Below, one piece after another: positions 14,894-23,215 of a stretch of DNA of 39,627 nt. The stretch spans positions 1 through 39,627 of the forward strand of contig NZ_FOFB01000041.1 in assembly GCF_900110645.1 (NCBI RefSeq), read 5' to 3'. The position numbers and the translations under genes were made by a program. The stretch comes from Neolewinella agarilytica. Its GTDB lineage: Bacteria > Bacteroidota > Bacteroidia > Chitinophagales > Saprospiraceae. Within the stretch, counting starts at the first letter, position 1, and every line of letters begins with the position of its first letter. Below the pieces are notes generated by a model. It saw only the letters and a program-made list of their open reading frames with translations. It ran no database searches and had not been told where the DNA came from.

Positions 14894-16705
14894 GTGCCAG
14901 ATACCACCACAAATTCCCATTCCTCCACGACCGAGGCGGCCAGCTCCGCCTTTGAACACAGCGGTCGTGAATACGACCACATTTCGCCGGAAATTGAAGA
15001 TTGGGGAATCTTTAAGATTCATCATAAGCGGGAGGAATTTGTCGAGGAACTGGAAGAAGAAAGCTACAACCGGATTCTGGAAGAACACGGCAAAAGCCTG
15101 ACGGACCTGCTGAGTAAAACACTCTTCAGCGAGCAACGACGGACTAAAGAAGAGCCCTGGAAGGTAGACCCCCCGCAGGAGCGACGGTACTGGAAAAAGC
15201 TCACTAAAATGCTGGCCACCCGCTCGCTCGACGAACAGGAGGAAACAACAGCAGAGAACGCCGCCCGCAATATCCTCAGAAGGATCGTGCATCGGTATGC
15301 CGACGAAATCGTCGGTCACTTCAAAATTCCCACCTTCCGTTTTGCGCGCAGGTTTTTACGCTTCTTTTTTGGCAGGCTGCTCAATGCGGCGGACGGGCGA
15401 AGCTTCCGTAGCCTCTTTTCCAAAAAGATACTTCTGCAGGAGAAGCTTATCGTTCGTGGTTACGTCGAGCAGGTAAGAGAACTAAGTAAGCGGGGAACGG
15501 TCGTTTTCGTTCCCACCCACTTTAGTAATCTCGACAGTATTCTAATCGGATATGCGGTAGATGAAGTTGCGGGCTTGCCGGCCATGAGCTTCGGAGCGGG
15601 CCTTAACCTCTATAACACGGGCTATACGGCTTACTTCATGAATAGACTCGGTGCCTACCGCGTTGACCGCCGAAAGCGCAATCCGATCTACATGACGACG
15701 CTCAAGGCCATGAGCAAGCTCATCATCATGCACAATGTGCCCAGCCTGTTTTTCCCCGGTGGCACGCGCTCGCGCTCGGGTGCGCTGGAGACTAAGCTTA
15801 AGCTCGGGCTACTCGGAACAGCCGTAGAAGCACAGCGGGAGCACTACGCAGCGGGTAAAGACGACAAGATCTTCATTGTTCCGGTCATCCTGAGCTACCC
15901 TTTCGTGCTGGAAGCACAGTTTTTGATTGAGCAACACCTCCGTAAAGAAGGCCAGGACCGCTATATAAAGGCCAAGGACAGCTTCCACTCTCTACGTTCT
16001 ATTCTCAAGTTTATCTGGCGGGTATTCAGCAAGGGAAACAGCATCACTATTTCCCTGGGTCGGCCGATGGACGTCATTGGTAATCAAGTACAAGTAGACG
16101 GCAAAAGCTACAGCAAGAACGGGCGTCGGGTGCGTACGCGGGAATACTTCCGCAACCAGTTCGGTGAGATCAATAAAGACTACCAGCGGGAAAGTGAGTA
16201 CACCAGAATGCTCGGGGATCGCATCGTTGAGCGCTACCACGCTGACGGGATCGTTCTGCCCAGTCATCTGGTGAGCTACGCCGCATTCGCCATGTTGGAG
16301 AAATTCTTCTATGACCAGGATCTTTACGCGCTGCTGCGCCTGCCGGCGGAAGACTTTTATTTCCGGGAAGAGCCACTCTACGAGGTGGTAGCACAACTCA
16401 GGGACCAGCTGCTGGCGATGGCCGAAAAAGACCAGGCAAAAGTTTCTCCGGAATTACACGAAAGCCCCGAAAAAATAGTCAGCCACGCGATTGACAGTAT
16501 GGGAACTTTCCACATTGATAAACCCCTGTATCGGGACCGCCGGGGCAATCTGGTCAGTGACAGCTTCGCCATGCTCCATTACTATCACAATCGCCTGTCT
16601 ACCTTCCACCTTAAGAATCGGGTAAAATGGCCCGCTGACCTGCTCGGGGATGAGCGTATTGAGAAGGGGTATTTCAGCAAGTTGGACAAAGATGATCTGG
16701 GCTGA
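14894..16705 (+). CDS. Glycerolipid acyltransferase (PlsB/PlsC superfamily)
   Basis: This superfamily transfers acyl groups to glycerol-3-phosphate or lysophosphatidate. The 603-residue protein (GTG start) has the catalytic HX4D motif as THFSNLD (His209, Asp214), then MNRLGAYRVDRRKRN, the substrate-binding FFPGGTRSRSG and VPVILSYPFVLEA. The length and the large helical regions on both sides resemble PlsB-type glycerol-3-phosphate acyltransferases more than a 250-residue PlsC, but which substrate it uses is not settled by reading. The start is uncertain: TTG 14840 overlaps engB, GTG 14894 does not, and no ATG precedes the conserved part. It ends 15 bp from the convergent T9SS gene. Confidence 0.85.
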   Translation: MPDTTTNSHSSTTEAASSAFEHSGREYDHISPEIEDWGIFKIHHKREEFVEELEEESYNRILEEHGKSLTDLLSKTLFSEQRRTKEEPWKVDPPQERRYWKKLTKMLATRSLDEQEETTAENAARNILRRIVHRYADEIVGHFKIPTFRFARRFLRFFFGRLLNAADGRSFRSLFSKKILLQEKLIVRGYVEQVRELSKRGTVVFVPTHFSNLDSILIGYAVDEVAGLPAMSFGAGLNLYNTGYTAYFMNRLGAYRVDRRKRNPIYMTTLKAMSKLIIMHNVPSLFFPGGTRSRSGALETKLKLGLLGTAVEAQREHYAAGKDDKIFIVPVILSYPFVLEAQFLIEQHLRKEGQDRYIKAKDSFHSLRSILKFIWRVFSKGNSITISLGRPMDVIGNQVQVDGKSYSKNGRRVRTREYFRNQFGEINKDYQRESEYTRMLGDRIVERYHADGIVLPSHLVSYAAFAMLEKFFYDQDLYALLRLPAEDFYFREEPLYEVVAQLRDQLLAMAEKDQAKVSPELHESPEKIVSHAIDSMGTFHIDKPLYRDRRGNLVSDSFAMLHYYHNRLSTFHLKNRVKWPADLLGDERIEKGYFSKLDKDDLG

Positions 16706-16720
16706 TTTGCCCCGATAAAA

Positions 16721-17989
16721 TCAGTGCACCAGGGTGATCGTTTTCAGCATCCGCTCATCATTCACTATCCGGAGAAAATAAGTGCCAGCCGGTAAAGATT
16801 CCCCCTCCAGGTCCAGGGTGATTTGTTGCTTCCCGCTCATGATTTGAAGTTCCCGGCTATAAAGTAAGCGACCGTTGACATCGACCAGGTAAAGGTCCAG
16901 TTCAGCGTTATCGGTTAGCTCCAGAGAGACGTGGAGTTGCTGCTGAAAGGGATTGGGACTAACCTTGGCACTGACCAGAGGAGAGGCTTCTATTGTCCAA
17001 TCCGAAGCTGAAGCAGGCACTTCGGCAAGCTTAGCGGAGGGCGCAGACGCCGGTGCCGGGGATGTAGCGGAGACAGCAGGGGGTTGCCCGTCATCCATCA
17101 GCGCCCGCCGCTCCGCGCGGGCCAGTAAACGCGCTTCTCTGCGCTCGGCGCGGCGGGCTTTTCTTTTAGCGAGGAGCTCGCGCCAGTAGTCTTTCCAGTC
17201 GTCGGGTCTCCCGTAAGATTGTAGCTGCCGGCTTGGTGTATAAGTGAATATTTTGTGGGCCATAATGTTTTCCAGTAAGGTGGGCTTGCTATACCAAGCT
17301 CCTCCGCAAACGATATCTCCCATTAACACGGCTCCTGCATCGCTCAGAACTGTTCCTGTTAAGTCATCTTTGGTGCTTAGCGCCATTAGCTCTTCCACCG
17401 TAAATGTTCTCGATTCTGTGGCAAACCCCGTATAAGAGTACCTTAACGTAGTGGCTCCATCAAGAGGAACAAGTAGCGTATACCTGCCATCAATATCCGT
17501 TGCCGTTCCCGTCGTAGTTCCTGTAAGCAAGACAGATGCACCAATTAGTGGTTCCCCGGATTCATCGGTTACTATACCTTTGATTCGGACCTGGCCGCTC
17601 TTTTCCCCTTCTCCTTTTAAGAAATAGGTTGGCTTTGCAGCCGACTCCCCTACCCGTTGCTCCGTAGGCTCCGTCGTTCCCGCCTGGGCGGCCACCGGAG
17701 CGGAAAGCAACATCGCTGCCGAAGCGGCGATGGCCCGCAGCCCGGCGTAGCGCCGGGGAGGATGGGGGTAGATCTTGCGCTCCAGCTGGTCCTTGCGGAA
17801 GCGGCCGCAGAGTTTGCCCTCGTGCCTGCGCAGGTGGCTGACGATTTCGGGGTCGGACATGGCGGAGAAATCCGTCAGTGTTCGATCGCAGGCGGCGCAG
17901 TGGCGGTGGCGCTCGTCGACGGTGGTCATCAGGTTCCAGTCTTCGTGGCAGGGCTCAGGGACGGAAACGCGGAGGGGGAAATAAGGCAT
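16721..17989 (-). CDS. Cys-motif / CarboxypepD-like / T9SS-tail protein
   Basis: The 422-residue protein has an unusual domain order. Residues 1-72 hold a small Cys-containing module (PEPCHEDWNLM with Cys14, HCAACDRTLTDFS with Cys31/Cys34, KLCGRF with Cys61), a Bacteroidota-specific motif resembling a zinc-binding fold. A hydrophobic segment follows at 84-103 (LRAIAASAAMLLSAPVAAQA). Residues 128-205 are a carboxypeptidase-regulatory-like beta-sandwich (IKGIVTDESGEPLIGASVLL, then GTATDIDGRYTLLV). Residues 268-295 are very Arg/Ala-rich. A T9SS-type tail follows at about 345-422 (VSPNPF to GTYFLRIV). I chose ATG 17989; a longer reading to 18049 adds a non-conserved stretch. Function unknown. Confidence 0.8.
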   Translation of the reverse strand: MPYFPLRVSVPEPCHEDWNLMTTVDERHRHCAACDRTLTDFSAMSDPEIVSHLRRHEGKLCGRFRKDQLERKIYPHPPRRYAGLRAIAASAAMLLSAPVAAQAGTTEPTEQRVGESAAKPTYFLKGEGEKSGQVRIKGIVTDESGEPLIGASVLLTGTTTGTATDIDGRYTLLVPLDGATTLRYSYTGFATESRTFTVEELMALSTKDDLTGTVLSDAGAVLMGDIVCGGAWYSKPTLLENIMAHKIFTYTPSRQLQSYGRPDDWKDYWRELLAKRKARRAERREARLLARAERRALMDDGQPPAVSATSPAPASAPSAKLAEVPASASDWTIEASPLVSAKVSPNPFQQQLHVSLELTDNAELDLYLVDVNGRLLYSRELQIMSGKQQITLDLEGESLPAGTYFLRIVNDERMLKTITLVH

Positions 17990-18161
17990 CTTGCGGGTGT
18001 TTTGTTCTGGACGAGTGGGGAGTGGATGCCGCGAAAGGACATATTGCACACGTTCCGGAAAATTTTCTCAGAAGGGCCAGAACAGGGCCAATGACAAACA
18101 CTCCGCGCATCTCCCCGGCTTCGTAATTGGCGTTCGATTGCGTCTCACTGCTCTTCCACCC

Positions 18162-18190
18162 CATCTTTGCACCTGCGCTCCGGCGCCCAA
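18162..18190 (+). repeat. GCACCTGCG-core dispersed repeat, copy b
   Basis: The core (18169-18177) is preceded by CATCTTTG and ends CGGCGCCCAA. The leading CATCTTTG is one base from the -7 consensus and lies 21 bp after a TTG (18138-18140), so this copy may double as the crtZ promoter. It sits in the divergent gap 17990-18259. Confidence 0.65.
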
Positions 18191-18259
18191 CCAAGCTACC
18201 TGAAAAGCTTCTGCCCTTTGGCGTAAACCATCTTTCGCCCCCGCTGTTTCTTCGGTACT

Positions 18260-18760
18260 ATGACGGTACTTCTCTACATTGGCATCACGCTGGCCACCAT
18301 TGCGGGCATGGAATTCGTAGCCTGGGCAGCACACAAATACCTGATGCACGGCCTGCTGTGGACCTGGCACGAAGATCATCATCGCCCCCACCATGAGGAA
18401 GATGGCTTCTTCGAAAAAAACGATCTGTTCTTTCTGGTTTTTGCCATTCCCAGTGCAGCCTCTTACATCCTGGGTCTCAACGTAGAAGGATTGTTTTGGC
18501 TATTGTTCGTCGGCATCGGGATCAGTATTTACGGCCTGATTTATTTTCTGATTCACGACGTCTATATTCATCGCCGGTTCAGCTGGTTCCGGCAACTGGA
18601 CAACAAGTATAGCCGGGCCATTTTACGCGCTCATGGCCATCATCACGCCGTTACCGAAAAAGATGGTTGCGAAAGTTTTGGCCTGCTCGTTGTTGATGAC
18701 AAGTACTTCGGCAAACGTAGTGAATGGGATAAAAAGGGGGAAACGAAAGCAAAAGCGTAA
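18260..18760 (+). CDS. crtZ: Beta-carotene hydroxylase (CrtZ-like)
   Basis: CrtZ hydroxylates the beta rings of carotenoids, making zeaxanthin from beta-carotene. It is a di-iron membrane enzyme of the fatty acid hydroxylase superfamily. The 166-residue protein has all histidine boxes: HKYLMH (25-30), HEDHH (37-41), HDVYIH (100-105) and HGHHH (126-130), with membrane segments at about 3-22, 55-72 and 80-99. Length and box spacing match CrtZ. No other carotenoid gene is in the window. The next gene begins 27 bp downstream but has its own promoter-like box. Confidence 0.88.
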   Translation: MTVLLYIGITLATIAGMEFVAWAAHKYLMHGLLWTWHEDHHRPHHEEDGFFEKNDLFFLVFAIPSAASYILGLNVEGLFWLLFVGIGISIYGLIYFLIHDVYIHRRFSWFRQLDNKYSRAILRAHGHHHAVTEKDGCESFGLLVVDDKYFGKRSEWDKKGETKAKA

Positions 18761-18765
18761 CTTTG
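18758..18765 (+). promoter_or_regulatory. Candidate -7 box before the tail-anchored protein gene
   Basis: TAACTTTG matches TAnnTTTG exactly and overlaps the crtZ stop codon. A start 6-7 bp later would leave a leader of about 16 nt before GTG 18788. No TTG was found at -33. Confidence 0.4.
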
Positions 18766-18787
18766 ACACTGACCATCAGCTCTGCAA

Positions 18788-19354
18788 GTGGAAGAACGTC
18801 TGTTAGATAAAATTGCGGAACCCTTTAATCTCAATCTCCCGGAGTACACCTCCATGGAGCAGATGATTGATGAAATCCTTCCGGTGGTGAAGCAGTTCAG
18901 TGAGAACTCACTGGAAGACAAAGGAGAAGACGGTCTTCTCTTCAAGGTCAACTGGGTTAAAATGAGCGATCAACCAGGGTATACCGTCGTAAGTCTCCAT
19001 GCCTTTCAGCCGGGAGGAGAAATCAGGATCGCCAACGACGGAGCGATGGATGTGTCCTCTTTTAAAATTCTGGGCGCCAAACGCATCATTATCGGAGACA
19101 GCATGTACCGGAACAGCTTCCTCTATGAGTTGGCTTTTCTGGACAACGACTTCCTCATCTTCAAACGCCATGGGAATGAGGCAAATATTCAGGACAAGTA
19201 TCTGTTCTATTGTAGTGAGCCCATCGGTAGCCGGCTGACCTGGGACGAAGCCCTTGAAAAACTTGTCGGTAAATACCGGGACAATCAGATGCCGTGGCTC
19301 CTGATCCTTTTCGTCCTGATTGTTGTAATTGCTGTGATCGTTTATCTACGGTAA
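18788..19354 (+). CDS. Tail-anchored membrane protein of unknown function
   Basis: The 188-residue protein starts at GTG 18788. Residues 1-165 are soluble, mixed alpha/beta and acidic (TSMEQMIDEILPVVKQFS, VVSLHAFQPGGEIRIANDG, DNDFLIFKRHGNEANIQDKY). Residues 169-187 form a C-terminal membrane anchor (WLLILFVLIVVIAVIVYLR) with almost no tail. That predicts a cytoplasmic domain tethered to the inner membrane, although orientation is inference. I do not recognise the family. It follows crtZ and ends 4 bp from the convergent DUF4249 gene, leaving no room for a separate terminator. Confidence 0.75.
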   Translation: MEERLLDKIAEPFNLNLPEYTSMEQMIDEILPVVKQFSENSLEDKGEDGLLFKVNWVKMSDQPGYTVVSLHAFQPGGEIRIANDGAMDVSSFKILGAKRIIIGDSMYRNSFLYELAFLDNDFLIFKRHGNEANIQDKYLFYCSEPIGSRLTWDEALEKLVGKYRDNQMPWLLILFVLIVVIAVIVYLR

Positions 19355-19358
19355 CGGA

Positions 19359-20297
19359 TCAATATCCCGCCAGATTAACCTTCTGCGTATTCTGGCTGAA
19401 GCCCGCAAAAACGCCATATCCACTGCTGACATTAAACGAGCTCGTTACCGAAGGCTCCGTCAGGCCATTAAACACCTGACCTTCGCGTTGTAACAGACGC
19501 TGAAAATCATAGTAAGGTCGGGAAACCGTGCGCAGTTCCGCCACGATTTTACCGGGGGCTTCTCTGCTGGGGTTGATACGGCTCTGCAAATGGATATTTA
19601 CTCCACCTTCCGGTTTGTCTTTGATCAGCACACTGGCCTGACCGGCCACCCGGATATCATTCAAAGCTTCATCAGGAGCCATCAGAGATTTGGCAATAGT
19701 TTCCATGAACATCGTATCCCCCGTAGAGGTAAGGCGGTAAGGATAGACTTCCTGGCTTAAGCGCAGATCGTAGAAGTTTTCTATAAAATCCGGATCATTA
19801 TACTCAACGCTCAGATTGAAGTCGTAAACTCTTAGCTCACCGATTGACATGGTGGTCAGGTTAGAAATCACCAGATTCTTTATTTCCACGGAAGTGGGGA
19901 TAGAACTCTGCGCACTCGCTACGTCATAGCCATCGGCTGCGGCGTGCAGCGTGTAGAGTCTTCCGACTACGGGAATAAAGGAAGCCGTACGGTATACCCC
20001 GGGTTCTCCGTTCACTCCGGGCACAAAGTGAAGCTTTTCAACCACCTCGTTGCCTTCAATCAGGGTAACGTTGGCGTTGGTTATTTCCCGAACGCTACGC
20101 TCTCCGACAATAGACTGAGAGGCCGTCAGGCGAACGCTTACGGTGGTATCCGGAGAAAAATTAGAGGAGATGATTAGTTTCGGCCGCTCGATTTCAAAAG
20201 GCGGATCGATAATCTCTTCACAAGAAGCCAGAAGAGCGAGACCTGAAAACAGGGTGCAGTAAAAAAACCAGTTCGCTCTGTGCTTTATTAACCTCAT
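19359..20297 (-). CDS. DUF4249 lipoprotein (TonB-receptor partner)
   Basis: The 312-residue protein has a lipoprotein signal (LFSGLALLAS then Cys26) followed by CEEIIDPP. Residues 37-130 form a beta-sandwich with the DUF4249 opening KLIISSNFSPDTTVSVRLTA, then ITNANVTLIEG and GVYRTASFIPVVGRLYTL. The C-terminal part (PYYDFQRLLQ, FNGLTEPS, SGYGVFAGFS) matches the conserved end of the family. DUF4249 proteins are usually encoded beside a TonB-dependent receptor, as here, and are thought to be surface partners of it, in the manner of SusD. It has its own promoter in the 51-bp gap after the receptor, so it may be expressed without it. Confidence 0.88.
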   Translation of the reverse strand: MRLIKHRANWFFYCTLFSGLALLASCEEIIDPPFEIERPKLIISSNFSPDTTVSVRLTASQSIVGERSVREITNANVTLIEGNEVVEKLHFVPGVNGEPGVYRTASFIPVVGRLYTLHAAADGYDVASAQSSIPTSVEIKNLVISNLTTMSIGELRVYDFNLSVEYNDPDFIENFYDLRLSQEVYPYRLTSTGDTMFMETIAKSLMAPDEALNDIRVAGQASVLIKDKPEGGVNIHLQSRINPSREAPGKIVAELRTVSRPYYDFQRLLQREGQVFNGLTEPSVTSSFNVSSGYGVFAGFSQNTQKVNLAGY

Positions 20298-20304
20298 GTG
20301 AAAT

Positions 20305-20335
20305 CAAAAATAAGTTAAAGCAACTGAACGACCAA
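20305..20335 (-). promoter_or_regulatory. Promoter of the DUF4249 gene
   Basis: On the minus strand TTG (20335-20333), 20 bp, then TATTTTTG (20312-20305): an exact match to TTG-N20-TAnnTTTG. It ends 7 bp before ATG 20297, giving a near-leaderless transcript. Confidence 0.65.
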
Positions 20336-20348
20336 AAGCTAATTTCTT

Positions 20349-23030
20349 TTACTTGCCGAATTTGAGGTGGTAAGCCAGTGTAGGCACTACGGGACTCAGG
20401 TAGACCTGGATGAAATCTCCCTGGCTGATCAGGTCAGAATCCCGTCCGAAGTAAGTCGTCTGAATGTTATAATAGATGGGGTTATGTCTGCTGTATACAT
20501 TATAAATACCCAAATCTAACTCATGGGTAACGTTACTGCCGGGCTTCCCTTTAAGCACAAAATGAGCATTAAAATCCAGCCGGTGATTACTGGGCAAAGT
20601 TATTCCGTTTTTATCTTTTACCAGCGCGATGGTTTCAATACTGGTTGGTTCATCGAAGACAGCAGGGTCGGGTAACAAAAGAGATTCACTACTCAGGCTA
20701 TAGGCCGCACCTGAGCTGATACGCCAGTTAGCCGTCAGCGTGAGGCCCGGTTTTGCTTCCCACATAAGCACAGTTTTAAGCGCGTGCTGTCTGCCAAACC
20801 TGAAGCTAAAGGGGCGGCCGATATTGATTTTCTGGTCAAACTGCCGGCGGCTCTGGGCCAGCGTGTAATTTACCCATCCCTTCAGGCGGCCACGGGTTTT
20901 GTTCAGGCTTAACTCAACTCCTCTGGAGAAACCCGCTCCCTGGCTAAGACTGTCAATCCACTGAGAAGCCAGACCACCTTCGGAATAGGCAATCAACCCC
21001 TTCATGTCCTTGTAGTAGGCGGCCGCAACCAGATTCCAGTTATCTCCTATTTTCCGGCTGACCTGAGCGGCAATCTGGCTGGAAGTCGAGGGCGCAATTT
21101 CCGGCGTTGAGGGAACCCATAAATCGCTGGGCAGACCAATCACGGTACTGCTGACGAGGTGGACGGGCTGTACCGTATGATCATAAGAGAGTCGCCAGCT
21201 GCTTCGCTGACCAAGCTTTCCCGCTAAAAGCAACCTCGGAGCCAAATTGAAAAAATTGACCTCGTTGCGCCATAGTTGCCCCCTCAGTCCTAGTCGGTAG
21301 TAGATACCTTTGGAGAGCCCTCCCTGAAAACTACTGTAAGCCGAAATTTGCAAAGGGCGGATGTAGCCATCCTCCCGAAGCGAACTAAACTCAGGATGAT
21401 TGGCCAGTGGAATACTCCCTGACCTCAGTTGGGGTAAAAACCGGTGAAGATTGAATTCGCTGCCAAATCGGAACGAAGATTGCTGGCCTACACTCAGCTG
21501 CCCGTCAAAAGCCACCCCGACCTGCTGAATATCGGAAGCATAGCGTCCGCTGAAGATATCTCCGCCCTTGTCATCGACAAAAACCCGATTCAGGCTATCC
21601 GAACGTTCAGAACTGGCATCTAGTAACAGGTCCGAATAAGAGAGCCTGAAATTCCCAAAGAAACGATCATTGAAGATGTGGTTATATCGCAGGGCTGCGA
21701 CGGTGTTTCCCCAGCTCACCTCTTCCTGTCGGGCTCTTGGGGTAGCATAACGAAAAACAGCTCCGGCGTCGTTGAGTACCGTTACGGTATCTGAAGCAAA
21801 GGAGTTATTACTGTAATTATCCAACCCTTTGTAGAAGCTGAAATAAAGCCGCCCCCGTTCACCAATATGCTGATTAATCTTGAAATTAACGTCGTATATC
21901 TGGCTGTTCATCTGCCCGGTCCGGCCCAGGCGTTCTTTTTCCCGCTCGCTGAATCTGCGCAATAGCTCACCTGCCCAAAAATACCGCCCCGTAATCAGGT
22001 AAGAACTTCGCCCCGTTTCTATTGGCCCTTCGGTGGCAAAGTGGGCGGAAAGCAAACTGCTCCCCACCGTTGTTTTCGGTTCGTAGAGGTTTCCGTCACG
22101 GGTGTGTACATCGATCACGCCGCCGATGCGTCCTCCGAAACGAGCCGGCAGGCCATCCTTGTAAATATCCACCCGGCGGATGGCCTGATTGCTAAAAATG
22201 CTCAAAAGACCTGCAGCATGGCTAAGGTTGTAAACGGGTACCCCATCTAACAAAACAAGGTTATGGCCCGCTTCGCTTCCACGGATAAAAATCCCCCCGA
22301 GGCCATCAGCTCCCGTTTCTACTCCCGGCAGCAACCGGGCTACGTGCAGCGGGTCGGCTTCACCGCCGATGCCACCCAGGCGGCTGGTTTCGCCGCTCGT
22401 TACACTGTTCCGGGTTTCCATCAGAAAAACATCCGTTTCTTTTTCCGGCAATGGTGTAACAATGATCGTGGGCAACTCACGATCAGGTAAAAGGGACAGG
22501 TCGATTAATGTATCGGATCGCAGCACAAAATCCAGTTCCTTTGCCTGATAGCCAACGTAGCTGATCCGTATTTTACCTCTTCCTCCTGATGCGGACAGGC
22601 TGTAGAATCCGTACTCATTGGTCAGTGTTCCTCCGGGCCGGCCAAGAGATTGTATAGCGGCTCCGATCAAGCGCTCCCCGCTTTCTGCATCGGTAATCAG
22701 GCCATAGACGCTGAAGTTTCGCTTAAAGAGCTCCGGGTCCGGAAAAAGGATGATACCAGCGGGGCCTGACTCATAGGTGAGGTCCGTATCCTTTAGCAAA
22801 AAATCCAGCCAGGCCGGGAGGGTCCGCTTGCCTCCTGGCACCTTAACGGCCAGCTGCGGCAGCTGATCGGGGCGATAACTTAGCGCCGCTCCGGCTTCCG
22901 TGAGTTTGATCAGGGCCTTCTCCAATGGCATTAGCCTTCGGGGCAGTTCATACTCCCGCTCGTTGCTTTGCGCCGGCAGCTTCGTGAAGCTCAGGAGCAA
23001 CCATAAAGTGAGCAGGAAATATTTGGCCAT
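20349..23030 (-). CDS. TonB-dependent receptor with STN signalling domain
   Basis: An 893-residue outer-membrane receptor. After a signal peptide (1-20, LTLWLLLSFTKLPA) comes an STN domain (about 28-100, LEKALIKLTEAGAALSYRP and LLKDTDLTYE), which in FecA-type receptors contacts the anti-sigma factor. Next is a CarboxypepD-like domain (107-185, VYGLITDAESGERLIGAAI), then the plug (about 200-315, HVARLLPGVETGADGLGGIF, VLLDGVPVYN) and a long beta-barrel. It would import a substrate using TonB/ExbBD energy and signal its presence inward. The cargo is unknown; no siderophore or glycan gene is near. It is downstream of fecR across a 185-bp gap that holds an inverted repeat. Confidence 0.93.
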   Translation of the reverse strand: MAKYFLLTLWLLLSFTKLPAQSNEREYELPRRLMPLEKALIKLTEAGAALSYRPDQLPQLAVKVPGGKRTLPAWLDFLLKDTDLTYESGPAGIILFPDPELFKRNFSVYGLITDAESGERLIGAAIQSLGRPGGTLTNEYGFYSLSASGGRGKIRISYVGYQAKELDFVLRSDTLIDLSLLPDRELPTIIVTPLPEKETDVFLMETRNSVTSGETSRLGGIGGEADPLHVARLLPGVETGADGLGGIFIRGSEAGHNLVLLDGVPVYNLSHAAGLLSIFSNQAIRRVDIYKDGLPARFGGRIGGVIDVHTRDGNLYEPKTTVGSSLLSAHFATEGPIETGRSSYLITGRYFWAGELLRRFSEREKERLGRTGQMNSQIYDVNFKINQHIGERGRLYFSFYKGLDNYSNNSFASDTVTVLNDAGAVFRYATPRARQEEVSWGNTVAALRYNHIFNDRFFGNFRLSYSDLLLDASSERSDSLNRVFVDDKGGDIFSGRYASDIQQVGVAFDGQLSVGQQSSFRFGSEFNLHRFLPQLRSGSIPLANHPEFSSLREDGYIRPLQISAYSSFQGGLSKGIYYRLGLRGQLWRNEVNFFNLAPRLLLAGKLGQRSSWRLSYDHTVQPVHLVSSTVIGLPSDLWVPSTPEIAPSTSSQIAAQVSRKIGDNWNLVAAAYYKDMKGLIAYSEGGLASQWIDSLSQGAGFSRGVELSLNKTRGRLKGWVNYTLAQSRRQFDQKINIGRPFSFRFGRQHALKTVLMWEAKPGLTLTANWRISSGAAYSLSSESLLLPDPAVFDEPTSIETIALVKDKNGITLPSNHRLDFNAHFVLKGKPGSNVTHELDLGIYNVYSRHNPIYYNIQTTYFGRDSDLISQGDFIQVYLSPVVPTLAYHLKFGK

Positions 23031-23112
23031 GGGTCAGATTTCTTCAGAATGATCAGCAGATCAAAGCGGCAGTCAGGCAAGAGCTTCTTTGCTTTCAAAC
23101 GACAAAAACATA

Positions 23113-23128
23113 GCACCTGCGGCCTCGC
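23113..23128 (+). repeat. GCACCTGCG-core dispersed repeat, copy c
   Basis: The core (23113-23121) continues GCCTCGC. It pairs with the opposite-strand copy at 23160-23168, forming a 9-bp perfect stem across 38 bp, in the gap between the FecR gene and the receptor gene. Confidence 0.7.
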
Positions 23129-23150
23129 ATCGCTATTTTTTCCAAAAGAG

Positions 23151-23168
23151 GGCGCTAAACGCAGGTGC
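23151..23168 (-). repeat. GCACCTGCG-core dispersed repeat, copy c-prime
   Basis: Read on the minus strand the core (23168-23160) continues TTTAGCGCC. Together with copy c it makes a hairpin. On the minus strand the hairpin is followed by TATGTTTTTG, so it might attenuate transcription between the two genes. Confidence 0.7.
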
Positions 23169-23215
23169 AGAAAATGACTCTAAGGAGCAATGGACTGACA
23201 CCCGGCAGCTGGTAG

